Source of the DNA: Guyanagaster necrorhizus
Taxonomy: Eukaryota; Basidiomycota; Agaricomycetes; Agaricales; Physalacriaceae
NCBI RefSeq assembly: GCF_019112545.1
Contig: NW_025064908.1
Coordinates: 314,515 to 378,514 of the forward strand
Direction of reading: 5' to 3'
Length of the DNA stretch: 64,000 nucleotides
The notes beneath the pieces were generated by a model. That model did not search any database and had not been told where the DNA came from. It saw only the letters and a program-made list of their open reading frames with translations. Both the position numbers and the translations under genes were made by a program. Shown here one piece after another: positions 22,521-32,987 of this stretch. Within the stretch, counting starts at the first letter, position 1, and each line of letters opens with the position of its first letter.

Positions 22521-25500
22521 TGACCAGCCCCCTCTTTTACCTCCTCAACCTTTGTTTCCTTTCTGAGTTCTTTGTTCTCCTTCTGCAGCTCGGCGATCTG
22601 CGCCCTGATGTCCTCATGAGTTCGTTTCTTCTTCAGGCAGTCTTTGGCCATGTGGCCCTTCAATCCGCAATTGAAACATTTCCCTTCCTTCTTCAGGCAA
22701 TCGATGTCCATTGGTTTTCCGGCCCCGGTGTATGTAGTTCCCGTTGCGGTCTTCTGGGTGCCGTAGCTAGATGCTGTAGGGGTCCCCGATGATTTCCCGG
22801 CAGTTTGCCCTGACTTGTTCGGGGTTGGCGGTGTCAGTTTTTTACCGTATTCTTGTAAAGTCGACGCTTCCACTTTCTGCCTTTGTCGTTCCTTGTACAT
22901 CTCGATGATCCATTCCTTCCATTCATCGTAGCTGACAGGCATCAGTATTTTGATGCCCATAGCTGAGATCATCATGAGGTACGAGGGGGGGACTCCCCGC
23001 TTGAGGGCTTCTACCATCCTTCCGTCGTTTGCAATGTCCTCCCTGATTCCTGCAAGTTTGGCGAGCCATTCCAGCTCGTCGAAGTAATCTGTGGCTGCCT
23101 TATCTCCCATCTTGTATTCCTTGATCTTCTGTTTGTGTACTTCTTGAACAGCAGGGTCGATGAATTTGTCGTTCAGCATACGTTTAAAGACCGGCCACGA
23201 GGGATATTGGTAATGTTCCCTAGTGGTGGATCGGAAGTTCGGAGAAATCAAGATCCACCATGTTTTGGCCTTGTCTTCCAGATAGGAGGTGGCGAAGGTG
23301 ATCTTGTTCATATCGGTCCTGATGTATCCGACATATACTTCGAAATATTGCTCGCAATCTACCAGGAACCAGTCAATGTCGTCGGAGACCCCCTTAAAAG
23401 GGCGTGGTTTCCGAAGAAGGTCCGGGTGGCATTGTAGGACATTGGCGTTATGTGGGAGCGCTCCCATTGGGTTGGGCCAGCTGTCGAATGGTGGCTGTTT
23501 CCATTCTATAGGTGGCCCAGGGAACGAGTGCAGGGAGTTGTCGTCGGCAATCGGGCTGCCTTTCAGGTGCTCTATGCAGACAATTACTCCGTCCCGAACT
23601 GTGAACCCGAGGCGGACCACCTCGAGGTCATCTCGAATAGGGTCCTTCCCGCTTGACTCTGCTTGATCTGGGGGTGGTTGGCCCTCAAGGAGTCGGCTTC
23701 CCTTGCCGACCCAGGGGTTCTGTATTTTGGTAGAATGCCATGCCGGCCGAGTTCGGGTTCGAATGAGCCGTGAAGCCATGCTTCGGATTGACGGGCTGAT
23801 GTCGGCCCGACGATGGCTTGGGGGAGCAGTGTAAATTGCTTGCTTCGGGGGTATCGGAGGGGTGCGCGGCATTGGTGCTGGCATCTTTGGCTTGTCGGAG
23901 GATTGATACAGGGGTATTGGCACAAGCGGATCTTCTGGGTGCCGCGAGCCATACTCCCTCCATGCGTACTCGGTCGCAGCATACTGTAGAATTTTTCTTT
24001 TTTCAGTTTCTCCCGCATACCTATACTCTAGTCCTAGTGACGTCGCTTGCCAGCGCACATCTTGCCATAAAAAGCTCCTCCCCTGCTCATACAATTCCTG
24101 ATACTCTTTGCCCCTCGCTCTTTCTATTTCTTCCCTCAGCGCTTCTTCGTCCGTGTCTTCTCCTGCATGCTCCAGTCGTCGTCGATACGGGTCATCACTG
24201 TCCTCATCGTCCTCCTCGTCGCCCTCTTCCCTGCTGTCCCCTTCCTCGAGGAGGGAACTGACGGGTGGGTCGTAGATGGACGGTACGGCTGGACGAAGGG
24301 TTGTTGGTGACCCTCCCATTGGCCTGAGTGCTGGGCCCGGCTGCTCCTGGATCACTGATTTGAGTGATAGAGGGGCTCCGGAGTCGACTATAGCATGTTC
24401 CTCCTCGCGCTCTCGTCTCCTCCAGTTCTCGGCTATAGCTGCCGAAGTTTCGCTAAAACTCGGGATTGAGGAACTGTCGGGCAACCCTACTACCCAGGAA
24501 TCGCTGGAGAGCCCTGTTGGAGACGTGGGCATTGTCGGGTACTCGGAGCCCATAGGCTCCGAGGACAGAGTCGGTGTCCGAGGAGATGGTGTCAGTGCGG
24601 ACGGGATACTCGAGGTCGACGGTTCGGGGCTCTGCTGCCCTTCCGCGCCTGATGGCCTCGTCCCAGCTGATGATGCTGGCTGGTCCCGTCCATGGGTCGT
24701 CTTCTGAATCGGGCTCCCTGAAAGGGGACCCTGCGTCGGTGCGGAGCTCATACTCCCTAGGGGAAGCTGAGCCCATTCTTTCGATTTCCTCTCTCCTTCT
24801 TTGTGCTCTTCCTTGCCGGTCGTACTCTGTGGCCTCGTACTGCTCTCGGGCCTCCTCTCGTACATAGTCGGCGAGTTCTTCTTGGGTTCTCCTGACTGCT
24901 TCCTCCCTGCTTCGGTTCTGCTGCTGTACTGCCTCGTCATAATTGAAGGGGATGGTGAGATCCCAGTCAGGGAATATTCGGTGTATGATTGTATCCCGTG
25001 CGGCCCTTCCCCTTTCACTGGCAGTCCTGACCTCGGGCTCGCTACCCACATAGAGGTGTCGGTAGGGGTCCCCTGCTGCAGAGATCGCGATTTCTGCATT
25101 TGCGTAGTCAGGGTGAATTGTCCTTCCATGTGGGTCATCGACCCCCAGCCTGCTGACGGACTGGCTGGAGCCGGAGTCGGGCTCGGTGGGGGTCTCGGGG
25201 GGGTTCTGGGGGGAGTTGGGACTTTCGCAGGGTCTCGTAGCCATCCAAGCGGCATCAAGGGAGTTCCGAGCACGGTTTCCAATCCCTGAGGGAATTGGGG
25301 AGGCAGGATGCTCGGAGGAGCCTGCTGGAGTGATGTAGTTGGAGACCTCTGCGGGCTCCTGAGCGACATCCATCGTCCACGGGTTCCGGAATCCTGTGAG
25401 AGCAGGGTGGCAGTTTCTGCTGTGTCGTCGAGGGGGGCGTTGGAGTCCTTCTTCCTCATGAAGGCTCCCCGGATCCGAGTTGTTATTCCTGGTTTCTGGT

Positions 25501-25552
25501 ACGGGTCCCCCTTGCGGGAAGAAGGACGTTCTGATGGAGGGAGAGATGTCAT
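22517..25552 (-). CDS. gag: G2 gag, uninterrupted, 1011 residues, CCHC zinc knuckle
   Basis: Complete Gag frame from ATG 25552 to TGA 22517. Residues about 1-450 are Pro/Ser/Thr-rich and of low complexity, and overlap ORF-A. Then come an acidic run (EEGDEEDDEDSDDPY), a helical charged stretch (EEALREEIERARGKEYQELY), the capsid-like segment (KAKTWWILISPNF, YPSWPVFKRMLNDKFIDPAV, YFDELEWLAKLAGIRED) and a zinc knuckle CFNCGLKGHMAKDC near 22640-22680, ending in a basic and then acidic tail. It would package the element RNA in the cytoplasm. At 1011 residues it is long for a gypsy Gag. It could in principle supply Gag to related copies. Confidence 0.9.
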   Translation of the reverse strand: MTSLPPSERPSSRKGDPYQKPGITTRIRGAFMRKKDSNAPLDDTAETATLLSQDSGTRGRWMSLRSPQRSPTTSLQQAPPSILPPQFPQGLETVLGTPLMPLGWLRDPAKVPTPPRTPPRPPPSPTPAPASPSAGWGSMTHMEGQFTLTTQMQKSRSLQQGTPTDTSMWVASPRSGLPVKGEGPHGIQSYTEYSLTGISPSPSIMTRQYSSRTEAGRKQSGEPKKNSPTMYERRPESSTRPQSTTGKEEHKEGERKSKEWAQLPLGSMSSAPTQGPLSGSPIQKTTHGRDQPASSAGTRPSGAEGQQSPEPSTSSIPSALTPSPRTPTLSSEPMGSEYPTMPTSPTGLSSDSWVVGLPDSSSIPSFSETSAAIAENWRRREREEEHAIVDSGAPLSLKSVIQEQPGPALRPMGGSPTTLRPAVPSIYDPPVSSLLEEGDSREEGDEEDDEDSDDPYRRRLEHAGEDTDEEALREEIERARGKEYQELYEQGRSFLWQDVRWQATSLGLEYRYAGETEKRKILQYAATEYAWREYGSRHPEDPLVPIPLYQSSDKPKMPAPMPRTPPIPPKQAIYTAPPSHRRADISPSIRSMASRLIRTRTRPAWHSTKIQNPWVGKGSRLLEGQPPPDQAESSGKDPIRDDLEVVRLGFTVRDGVIVCIEHLKGSPIADDNSLHSFPGPPIEWKQPPFDSWPNPMGALPHNANVLQCHPDLLRKPRPFKGVSDDIDWFLVDCEQYFEVYVGYIRTDMNKITFATSYLEDKAKTWWILISPNFRSTTREHYQYPSWPVFKRMLNDKFIDPAVQEVHKQKIKEYKMGDKAATDYFDELEWLAKLAGIREDIANDGRMVEALKRGVPPSYLMMISAMGIKILMPVSYDEWKEWIIEMYKERQRQKVEASTLQEYGKKLTPPTPNKSGQTAGKSSGTPTASSYGTQKTATGTTYTGAGKPMDIDCLKKEGKCFNCGLKGHMAKDCLKKKRTHEDIRAQIAELQKENKELRKETKVEEVKEGAGQ

Positions 25553-25754
25553 GGAAAGGGAGGTCGGGGGTTACGTTTCGTAAAATCCTTTGTACCTGCT
25601 GAAAAGCTTGATAGTGTCTGACTATCCAAGCGGCTACTGATTGTCGTCCGCAGCAAAGGGTGATAACAGCTAGAAGGCCGAGCAATGTTCTGATGATGGA
25701 AGCTATTAACTCGAAGAAGTCGTGGTTTAGGTCTGCAGTTGTTACTGGCGGCAT
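24453..25754 (-). CDS. ORF-A of G2: unknown membrane-anchored protein overlapping gag
   Basis: Same protein as in G1, starting at the ATG at 25754. It has the N-terminal hydrophobic segment (FFELIASIIRTLLGLLAVIT), AWIVRHYQAFQ, the charged middle and GLRVPDNAHVSNRALQRFLG. It ends at TAG 24453-24455 where G1 has CAG, so the stop is a C-to-T change. Homology continues past it to an Arg/Gly tail near 24190. It overlaps the uninterrupted gag for 1.1 kb in a different frame, with both frames open. No known family recognised. Confidence 0.72.
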   Translation of the reverse strand: MPPVTTADLNHDFFELIASIIRTLLGLLAVITLCCGRQSVAAWIVRHYQAFQQVQRILRNVTPDLPFHDISPSIRTSFFPQGGPVPETRNNNSDPGSLHEEEGLQRPPRRHSRNCHPALTGFRNPWTMDVAQEPAEVSNYITPAGSSEHPASPIPSGIGNRARNSLDAAWMATRPCESPNSPQNPPETPTEPDSGSSQSVSRLGVDDPHGRTIHPDYANAEIAISAAGDPYRHLYVGSEPEVRTASERGRAARDTIIHRIFPDWDLTIPFNYDEAVQQQNRSREEAVRRTQEELADYVREEAREQYEATEYDRQGRAQRRREEIERMGSASPREYELRTDAGSPFREPDSEDDPWTGPASIISWDEAIRRGRAAEPRTVDLEYPVRTDTISSDTDSVLGAYGLRVPDNAHVSNRALQRFLGSRVARQFLNPEF

Positions 25755-25796
25755 TCGGTTTCTCAGCACAATTGGGCTTGAGAAAGGGAAGGTAGA

Positions 25797-25809
25797 AGCT
25801 TCGAGCTAA
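25797..25809 (-). other. Self-priming primer-binding site of G2
   Basis: AGCTTCGAGCTAA (plus strand) lies next to the LTR and is complementary to TTAGCTCGAAGCT at 25961-25973 inside the LTR. A TATA box (minus-strand TATATAAG, 26000-26007) lies about 30 nt upstream of that inner copy, as in G1. Confidence 0.75.
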
Positions 25810-25810
25810 T

Positions 25811-26244
25811 TGTTAAGCCCAAGCGTCACATGGACTGATACACGTGATAAGCAGGTGTTCCTTCGCACTTTGAGGAATCACCTGAGTTCACTATATGTAT
25901 ATCCGAACGGTGTGACTCAAGGTCAGATATAGACTCGAGGTAGAATGGTGTGTATAAACTTTAGCTCGAAGCTGGGGTATCCCAGCGAGAGCGTTGGTCC
26001 TTATATACTGTGCTATCGAGTCCTAATTATACTGCTACTTATTATGTGTGTCTGTATCCATAGTGCTCGTTGTCCTTGAGCATCGTTACCGTACATAAAA
26101 GGATGGTTGTGCGTTGCTGGGCTTGTCTGTTGTCCTAACCTGATGGGTGGTTTAGTTGTGCTGACTAAGCTTCCCAGGGTCTTGTGCCTTCTGACTGGAG
26201 TATAAATAGGGGTAAAAGGAAAGAAAAGGGAATAAATCGTAACA
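25811..26244 (-). repeat. G2 5' LTR
   Basis: 434 bp, followed by the second ATACA copy at 26245-26249. Contains the promoter and the predicted RNA 5' end. Confidence 0.95.
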
Positions 26245-26249
26245 ATACA

Positions 26250-26526
26250 TATCTTTCAGAGCTTTTCAGGCTTCTGCTGAAGTCTTTAAACCAGCAATAT
26301 ATACTAGCAGGCCATCAGAAACCTGCAATCTTATTGTTGAAAGAGCCTTCCTATTGTTCTTCTTCCAATCTGCCACTAGTGTTGTGTCTGCTGGGGCCAG
26401 GATGCTTCCATCTGCATAATAAATTAGTCCTAAATCAGTTAGAATATCAATCATCTTGATTTTCCACATTGAATAATTTTCTGGGCCCTTAAGAGGGTCA
26501 ATTCTATATACAGACTGGCTATCCAT
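26250..26526 (-). pseudogene. Copia gag N-terminus
   Basis: The minus-strand frame from ATG 26526 reads MDSQSVYRIDPLKGPENYSM then WKIKMIDILTDLGLIYY, the typical start of a fungal copia Gag (the LxGxxNYxxW motif). It continues to the G2 insertion and resumes at 18174 in a region starting ESRELMG. CpG-depleted. The N-terminal segment itself has no stop. Confidence 0.87.
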
Positions 26527-26596
26527 GTGATTCCATGTGTGTATGTAAAGTACAAAAGAGTGCAAAGTGAGTAGCAACATAAGTTCAGTTATGGCC

Positions 26597-26610
26597 AGGG
26601 CCCATAACCT
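26597..26610 (-). other. Copia primer-binding site, initiator tRNA-Met anticodon half
   Basis: Plus strand CAGGGCCCATAACC directly abuts the LTR. GGGCCCATAACC is the sequence of a eukaryotic initiator tRNA-Met anticodon stem-loop (CAT anticodon). An RNA ending there would be extended straight into the LTR. Drosophila copia and yeast Ty5 prime with such a tRNA half. Confidence 0.8.
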
Positions 26611-26817
26611 GTTGTAAGTAGAGAGCAGAGTAATGTACAGAGGATTAGAATTAGCCTCAAGAGAGAGAGATGTTCTACTTAAATACATTTTGTATTACTT
26701 CAAGATCTTTCTATAAGATACTAAATAAGTCCAGATCATGATCCAAGTCAGCTGCCACTGACTGGCATCATATCTTCAAGTACATTCTTGTACTCACTCA
26801 AGATTGCTATCTCAACA
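26611..26817 (-). repeat. Copia 5' LTR (right copy)
   Basis: 207 bp, TGTTG...CAACA, followed by ATTTA. It has lost all four CpG sites kept by the left copy. Confidence 0.92.
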
Positions 26818-26910
26818 ATTTACACTGAAAATCATGAATATACAATATTACCCAAGTAAGTCATGCAAGTAGGGTTGTGCATGAAACTCAACATTTTGAT
26901 ATGCTGGAGT

Positions 26911-27729
26911 TTTGAACCAGTAACTTACCAGACAGGACTATGGCAAATTCTCCTTGAACCTTCAGGCCAAATTTCTCAAAAATTGCCAGAATTCATCTGC
27001 ACATCTGAATTCAGTTTGAGCCATATTATTCCAAATGTGACTGTTTGACTCTAAGGTTGCAGCTGTCTGACTATACTATATCCAGATTCTGGATAAAGGT
27101 GTCTGTGAGTTGCCAGGAATTTCTGAAGCACAAAAATAGCATTTTTTGCTTCAAATGTGAAATGAGAGCTTATAATTCACATTGTAGACACACAAAACCC
27201 TATTGCTAGGATTTTGCCTGAGAGTCATAGAAGAGGCAATCTGGCATCATGCCAAGAGTTGATGAGTAAGCTTGAGAGGAAGAGAAAGTTATAGTACATT
27301 CCAGATATTAGTACATAGTATAAATATGAGCTCTGTAGAAACCCTAGAATAACAAGTCTCTCACATTTGGCTTTACCAGCTCAGAGTCTATCCTGCATAA
27401 TATCTAGGTTTCCAATACTTATAAACCAGACTCTTGCATAATATATCCATCTTCTGAAAAAAAATGAATGTACATCACATTCATGATTCTAGCAACAAGC
27501 CCATGTTCATTAGAAGCTGAAAATGAGCATTGAGAGTGTTCATCAATTAAACTAGTACAGACAAGCATCAATAAATTAAATAAATGCAGACCACAAATAT
27601 GATAGGATATTGTCAGTAGCTGAAATTGAACCAGTGGCTCTTCAAAGCTATTCCCACAATGAAGTGATTTAACCACAAATCAATACCAACTATAAAGTAT
27701 TTACAGAATATGATCTTGTTATCTGACCA
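26911..27729. repeat. 0.8-kb direct repeat, left copy (LTR- or SINE-like)
   Basis: About 0.8 kb matching 50301-51099 in the same orientation, including shared stretches such as ACATTGTAGACACACAAAACCC and a TATA-like TATAAATATGAGCTCTG. The right part, read on the minus strand, contains tRNA-like A-box and B-box sequences (TTTGTGGTTAAATC ... GGTTCAATTTC). It could be an LTR pair enclosing the region to 50300, or two copies of a tRNA-derived element. CpG-depleted. I did not find clean TG...CA ends. Confidence 0.6.
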
Positions 27730-27768
27730 GCTGAATCCTCAGAGCTGTGAGAATATACCACCTCTTAG

Positions 27769-28310
27769 GTGATGGTTGAGGATAAAAATTTTTCTTCATC
27801 TTTAGAAGAACCAGAGAATGTCAGACCCAAGGGGGTTCTGACAAGGAGTACCACAGAGAAAAGATTATCTCACATGGATGTAAATAGTGATTTTGAAAGT
27901 GATTTTGATACTTCTGATTCTACTAATACATCTGATAACTCTGTAAGCCTGTCAGATGATAAGAAAACTAGGACAGCAGCATGACCTTTGCAGTTGCATC
28001 ACACTCAGAGTTTGGATGATCTAGAGGTCTATGCTGTTCATTTTGCAGATGTGCCTGAGAAGAAAAAGCTTATCAGAGAGCAACTCAGAACTATTGAAGC
28101 TGCAGAATAAAACCTAATGCTGAAACAATGGGAGATTCTGACTAAATATCATAACTGTTTGGCCAAAGAAAAGAGTTGAGAGTGATCAGCTTCCTCTGGC
28201 CCTGAGTCTAGATCTGCAATTTGAAAAAAAAAGTTTGTAGACTGCAATCAAGAAATAGACAATACAGAATTAGATGTTGAGGCTCAGAAGGAGGCACTTG
28301 AAACATAGAA
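27769..28310 (+). pseudogene. Eroded ORF of unknown transposon protein
   Basis: A Ser/Asp-rich frame opens at 27769 (RPKGVLTRSTTEKRL, then SDFESDFDTSDSTNTSDN) and continues after stops as DLEVYAVHFADVPEKKKLIR, ending in EAQKEALET. Internal stops near 27982, 28108 and 28178 break it. It lies directly after the 0.8-kb repeat and before a 3' segment shared with 34159-34375, so it probably belongs to a mobile element. I do not recognise the family. Confidence 0.45.
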
Positions 28311-28319
28311 TCAATAACA

Positions 28320-28497
28320 ATCTTTATACAATTGTTTTTGATTTATTTAAATCTGTAGAGTGCTTCTATCATATTTAAAACACTTAAACTCAACAATATT
28401 GATGATAATGCATAGAGTGATTAAGCCTCAGTGACTGAGAGCTTATTTCTCTTTTGCTTGACTTAGTTGATCAGGCATTACTGAGCATATCACTGGA
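28320..28497. repeat. Element 3' segment, copy 1
   Basis: Shares GAGTGCTTCTATCATA and the following sequence to GAGCATATCAC with 34190-34375, where the same segment ends an insertion in the RT of G3. Probably the terminal part of the same element family. Confidence 0.5.
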
Positions 28498-30244
28498 ATG
28501 AAAGATGGCATTCATACTATGATCTGATACTCAGAAAGAGAATTCTTGTAAATGCAATCAAGCCATTCAGCAATTGTATGAATGGCTCAAAGTGTGTCCA
28601 CATTGAAGTTGACCCATCATAAATTAGTATGTAGAACAATTTGCACTTGCCAATAATCCCTCCAAAGTCTTAGCTCATATGCATTGCTGCCAATCAAGCT
28701 CACATAGCAGCTGTATTCTCTTCATATTCATGCATATGCATCAATTGAGAGTCATCCAAGTTCTTTACAATCAAATCAACTGCAGCATCTTGTTGTTGTA
28801 AGGCTAGCAAACTCTCTGAATTAAGAATGTGCATTTGCATTTGCAAGATTCTTTTATAAATACAAAGGGAAAATCCATCTACTTCAAAATGGATCTGACC
28901 AGGGTCCACTATGATAGTAGATGCAGGCATAGAAGCAAGAGTTATCATCCACTGAGTAGGCTGAAGGAATAGCAGATTCAGATGAGTGAAAGAATGAAAG
29001 AAAGAACACTCTAAGCTATCCATATTGCAATGCTAGGCTCAGAGACTATTAGGTGTGGCTAGAAGCTTTCAGCTGATAAAGACTAGTAGAATTTATTTCT
29101 GTCATTTGTACTATAAAAGTTTATTCTGATCTAAATACAGTGCTTGTCCTTAAATACTAGCAGATCTGAACCAGTTGCTGCATCTGATATATCTCCTTTG
29201 ATGGTTTTTAATATTCTCTTTTTAGCTTGTCAACTGATCCAAGTTAATGCACTACCAACTGCTTGCACTATGGATCTGATACCCCTAGACAGATCAGCTA
29301 CACTTTTCTTCTCTGGTTCAGCTCTAAAATAGCCATACAAGACTATCCAATAGCAGTGTTTCATCTGCTTCTGAGAGAATAGCCACCCACTGGTGAGGAT
29401 GCATCAGATTGATAGATATTTGCTCCTGAATATAGTGGCCTATCAGAAATAATGTGATATGATGTGCCTAAGAGATGGATGATAGACAAGCATAAGTCTT
29501 CTTAGTGCAAATTGCTATACATTTGTGGATAAGCAGTTCTCTAAGTAGATTGCATGGGAATCCTATTCTCAAATAACAATAGAATGCCAGATTATGCAGA
29601 GTGAATGTCAGACATCTGAGGTAGAGTTTTTCTCAATGCTGTAGCAAGACAAAAGCCAGTAAAGCCATAATTGGTGTCCAAATAAATATAGTACAGCACA
29701 TCATGTCTTTCACATCTTTCACATGTTGCTGTTAATGCTGGTCATAGACTCAGCATCAGTGTCAAGGATAGTCTTAAGTAATGACTTTTAGCTTGCACAG
29801 ATACACATGCAGAACTCTCATGCATAGTAAGCACCAATATCATGATTTTAACCCCTAAATCATGTCTGGCTGCCTTGGCTTGTAGCTTGATCAGAGACTG
29901 ATCATGTTGGAATCTGCAAGAGAGTTTGAGCAATTCAGCATTCCAACATGCTGAGTAAGAAAAAATTCCAAGGGAAATAGAAGAAATTAGATAGAAACTA
30001 CTAGAAAAGGAGTAGTCTAATATAAATATGAGAAGTCAATGGAGAAACTCCTCAGAAGTTTGTAACCCAAAGACTAAAGGTCTTATGAGCATGTACTCTG
30101 GATACAGTCTAAATCTCAACAGATCATGCCCAGCTATCTTGACTGGATTTGAGACACTGAGACACAGACTTTGTGTCTGATTATCAAGAATTTTCTATAC
30201 AGTATATAAGTCCTCCTATATCTCTCTTCTCTTATTATCATTCT
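28498..30244. other. CpG-free degenerate sequence, origin unknown
   Basis: No CG dinucleotide was seen in most of this stretch and there are no long frames. A plus-strand trace near 28560-28690 reads IQQLYEWLKVCPH ... YVEQFALANNPSKVLAHMH through stops and could be an old transposon protein. A minus-strand frame at 28700-29023 has no known motif. A small inverted repeat (TGTTGGAAT ... ATTCCAACA, 29905-29948) is present. The last 250 nt resemble an LTR or promoter (GTATATAAG near 30200). G3 is inserted at its end. Confidence 0.35.
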
Positions 30245-30249
30245 AAAAC

Positions 30250-30707
30250 TGTTAGACCCAAGCATCACATGAACAGAAACACATGATAAACAGAAGTCCT
30301 TGCACTTCAGGAGATTGACTGGGTTCACTGATGCATATTCTGATCAGTGTGTCACAAGGCCTTAGGATTGGATCAAGTATAGAATAGTGTGAATGTAAAC
30401 TTTAGCTTGAAGCTGGAGATTCCCAGTGAGAGTGAGCTTTCTTAAATACTATTTGTATCTGTGCTAATTATACTGCTACCTATTGTGTATTATCATGTTC
30501 TTTATGCTCATTGTCTTTGAGCATCAATACCATATATAAAAGACTGGTTGTGCATCATTGAGCACCATTGTTGCATCAAAAGACAATGACTGACTTGGTC
30601 TAGTTGTGATGACTAAGCTTTGTCCCACAGTCCTAAGCACTAGTCTTAGATGCCTTTACTAAGCATAAATAGGGGTTAATCATAAGAAAGATGGAAAAAT
30701 CATAACA
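30250..30707 (-). repeat. G3 3' LTR
   Basis: 458 bp, TGTTAGACCC...CATAACA. Homologous to the G2 LTR with CpG sites converted. Followed by the polypurine complement TTACCCCCTCCTTAAG. Confidence 0.9.
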
Positions 30708-30719
30708 TTACCCCCTCCT

Positions 30720-32987
30720 TAAGACTATCATCCTGATGGTTTAATTTAGAGGTTAATTGAGTCCTTGTTCATAATCATGAATAACATCCACTACATTCAT
30801 ATGTTTTTCATTGATCCATTGGTTTGATTCCAGGCCATATCCCTTTCAACTGACAAGGTAGTCAACTATTGTCATCACACCACCACCTTGCATCTTGACT
30901 TTTTGTAATTTGTGATTTAATATCTGCTCAATTTCATAATGCTCTTTGTTATTTTTTTCAGATCAGAAGGCAGCAGTGGCAGTCATACTTGGTTAGGGAA
31001 TGCTGGAGCCACATAGGTCATTAATAAGGATTCATTAAAAACATCATGAACCTTCCAGATAGGCAGTAGTTTGAGCTTATACACAGAGGGGCCAATCTTG
31101 GCTGTGATGAAAAAGGGGCCAGTTTGCTTGTCAGCAAGTTTTTACTTGGGCTGTGGCAAGTGTAAGTTGGTTGTATCCAACCATACTTTATCATTGATAG
31201 AATATTTGTGAGCTGATCATTGATATGCATCATAGTGTTTTTTCATTGTTGCTGCAGCCTGTTTAAGGGCTGAACATGTTTCTTCATAGATCTTTGCCAT
31301 TGAGGCAGTAAAATCCATTGATGCAGATGTTGTTATATAGTGTTTTTCCCATGGCAGAGTGGACTCGGTTATTATGTTGAAATGTGGTAAGGGCCAACTA
31401 TTCCATTCAATCATCCTGATGATAATTAATGAATAGCTGGAGGTATTTCTTGATCTCTTAGTTGGCTTGCTCTGTTTGTCTGTCAGTCTGGGGATGATAG
31501 GCAGTTGAAGCATTTTGCCTGATATTGAGAAGCTTGTATAGGTCATCAAGGAATTTAGAGATGAATTGGGGTCCCCTGTCAGAGATAACCATCTGAGGCA
31601 TATCATATTTGGCATATACTTCATCTCATAAGATCCTTGCCCATCCTTCAGAGGTCAGTTCTGTCAAACAAGTGATCAAGATGATTGCCTTTGAGAACCA
31701 ATCAACTATGACTAGAATGGTATCATAGCCATTGCATTCAGATAACCCAGTTATCATATCCACTGAGATGTGGATCCAGAGTGATGATGGGATCTCATTT
31801 GGGTGGAGTGGGGCTGGGTGTGGCTGTGTTGAGGACTCACTATATTGGCAGACTTTGCAGGCTTTAATATATTGGGTGATGTCATTGCTCATTTTAGGCC
31901 ACCAGTACTCTTGTAGTATCAGCTCCTTTGTTTTGGCAATTCCAGAGTGCCTGGCAGTCACATGGTCATAGCAGGTTGCAATTATCTCATCATAAAGTGC
32001 TTAGTCTCATGGAATGTAAATCCTCCCATCATAACAGATTATCCCTCTCTCTCTTGTCATGTCTTGCTCATGATTGAGTGACAGTGCTACACTCTGGTCC
32101 CACTTGTGGTTGTCTTGAGTGGTGCTCTTGATGCACTCATGAATCTCTTCCTTGGTTGGCATTATCATTGCACAAAAGTGCTCAGGCTTCAGCAGTGTGA
32201 CTCCCTTGTTATCCTCTGCCTCCTGGTTGTGATTGGCTCATCAGCTGAGGAGGTCAGCCTTTTTGTTTGCTACACCAGCTTTGTAATACAGCATATATTG
32301 ATATTGGCTGAGTTCCATTACCCACCAAGCCTGTCAGTGGTTCAGTTTCTGCAGTTGTCAGAAGTAGCATAAGTTTTGATGATCTGTCCAGATCTCAAAG
32401 ACTTTGGTTGCCCCAATCAGGTAATACTGCCACTCCTTCAGGGCCAGCATTATAGCAAGCAGTTCCTTGTCATATATTTTGTAATTGCATTCTGTAATAG
32501 TGAGGGCCTTTGATAGGAATGCAATAGGATGCCATTGGCCTTCTTGCTCTTGGAAAAGGACCACCTCAATCACACCCTCACTCAAGTCCACCTTCATGCA
32601 GAATCTTCTGTGTTGCATGAGAATAGCAAGAATGATGTCTTCAGCTAGTCAGCATTTAAGGTTATTGAATGCTGATTGTTGTGTGGAACTCCAACCCCAT
32701 GATGCATTACTGGTTAACTGGGTCATAGGGCAGACCACCTTGCTGTAGTCTCAGATGAACTGCCAGTAGAAGTTAGTGAACCCCAAAAAGGATTGCAACT
32801 CCTTCTTGGTCGGTTCTGGCCACTTGGTGACTCTGGCAACCTTGATGGAGTCCATTCAGATACTTCCTTTGCTGATGATAACTCTGAGGTACTCTGTTTT
32901 GAGTATCTTGAACTTGCACTTTTCTGGTTTGAGGAATAGCCTGTGCTTTCTCATGAGGGCTAGCACTTGTCAAACTAGCTTCCGGTG
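30720..32987 (-). pseudogene. pol: G3 pol: integrase/chromodomain, RNase H, 3' part of RT
   Basis: Minus-strand remains matching the G1/G2 pol. The chromodomain is near 30740-30900, the integrase core at 31220-31760 (VDMITGLSECNGYDTILVIV, VDWFSKAIILITC), the zinc finger near 31830-31960 (TARHSGIAKTKELILQEYWW, CKVCQYS), and RNase H near 32360-32620 (KVDLSEGVIEVVLFQEQEGQ). Stops and lost Arg codons are frequent, matching CpG decay. The RT resumes at 34376, beyond an insertion. Confidence 0.9.

Larger units (their letters stand above)
18175..26244 (-). mobile_element. Ty3/gypsy chromovirus G2
   Basis: 8,070 bp on the minus strand with 434-bp LTRs (18175-18608 and 25811-26244) differing at 10 positions, all transitions. 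It is clearly related to G1, but the LTR differs in length and in long stretches of sequence, so it is a sister subfamily. Gag is uninterrupted; pol has six in-frame stops; ORF-A has one early stop. CpG-rich. Confidence 0.96.
6151..26817 (-). mobile_element. Ty1/copia LTR retrotransposon, decayed, split by gypsy elements G1 and G2
   Basis: LTRs at 6151-6358 and 26611-26817 begin TGTTG and end CAACA. The 5-bp target duplication ATTTA is at 6146-6150 and 26818-26822. Removing G1, G2 and one copy of each of their target duplications leaves about 4.55 kb, a normal copia length. On the minus strand the parts read in order: LTR, half-tRNA primer site, gag, zinc knuckle, integrase, reverse transcriptase, RNase H, LTR. 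The integrase-before-RT order is diagnostic for copia. Stops and CpG loss occur throughout. Confidence 0.93.

Noticed and set aside
24276..25289. Several plus-strand frames of 90-160 residues opposite G2 gag/ORF-A
   Set aside because: Low-complexity antisense readings of GC-rich coding DNA. They mirror similar frames opposite G1 and lack start context or motifs.
29240..29300. GGGGTATCAGATCC (minus strand) resembling a retroelement tRNA-Met primer site
   Set aside because: No LTR end could be placed next to it.
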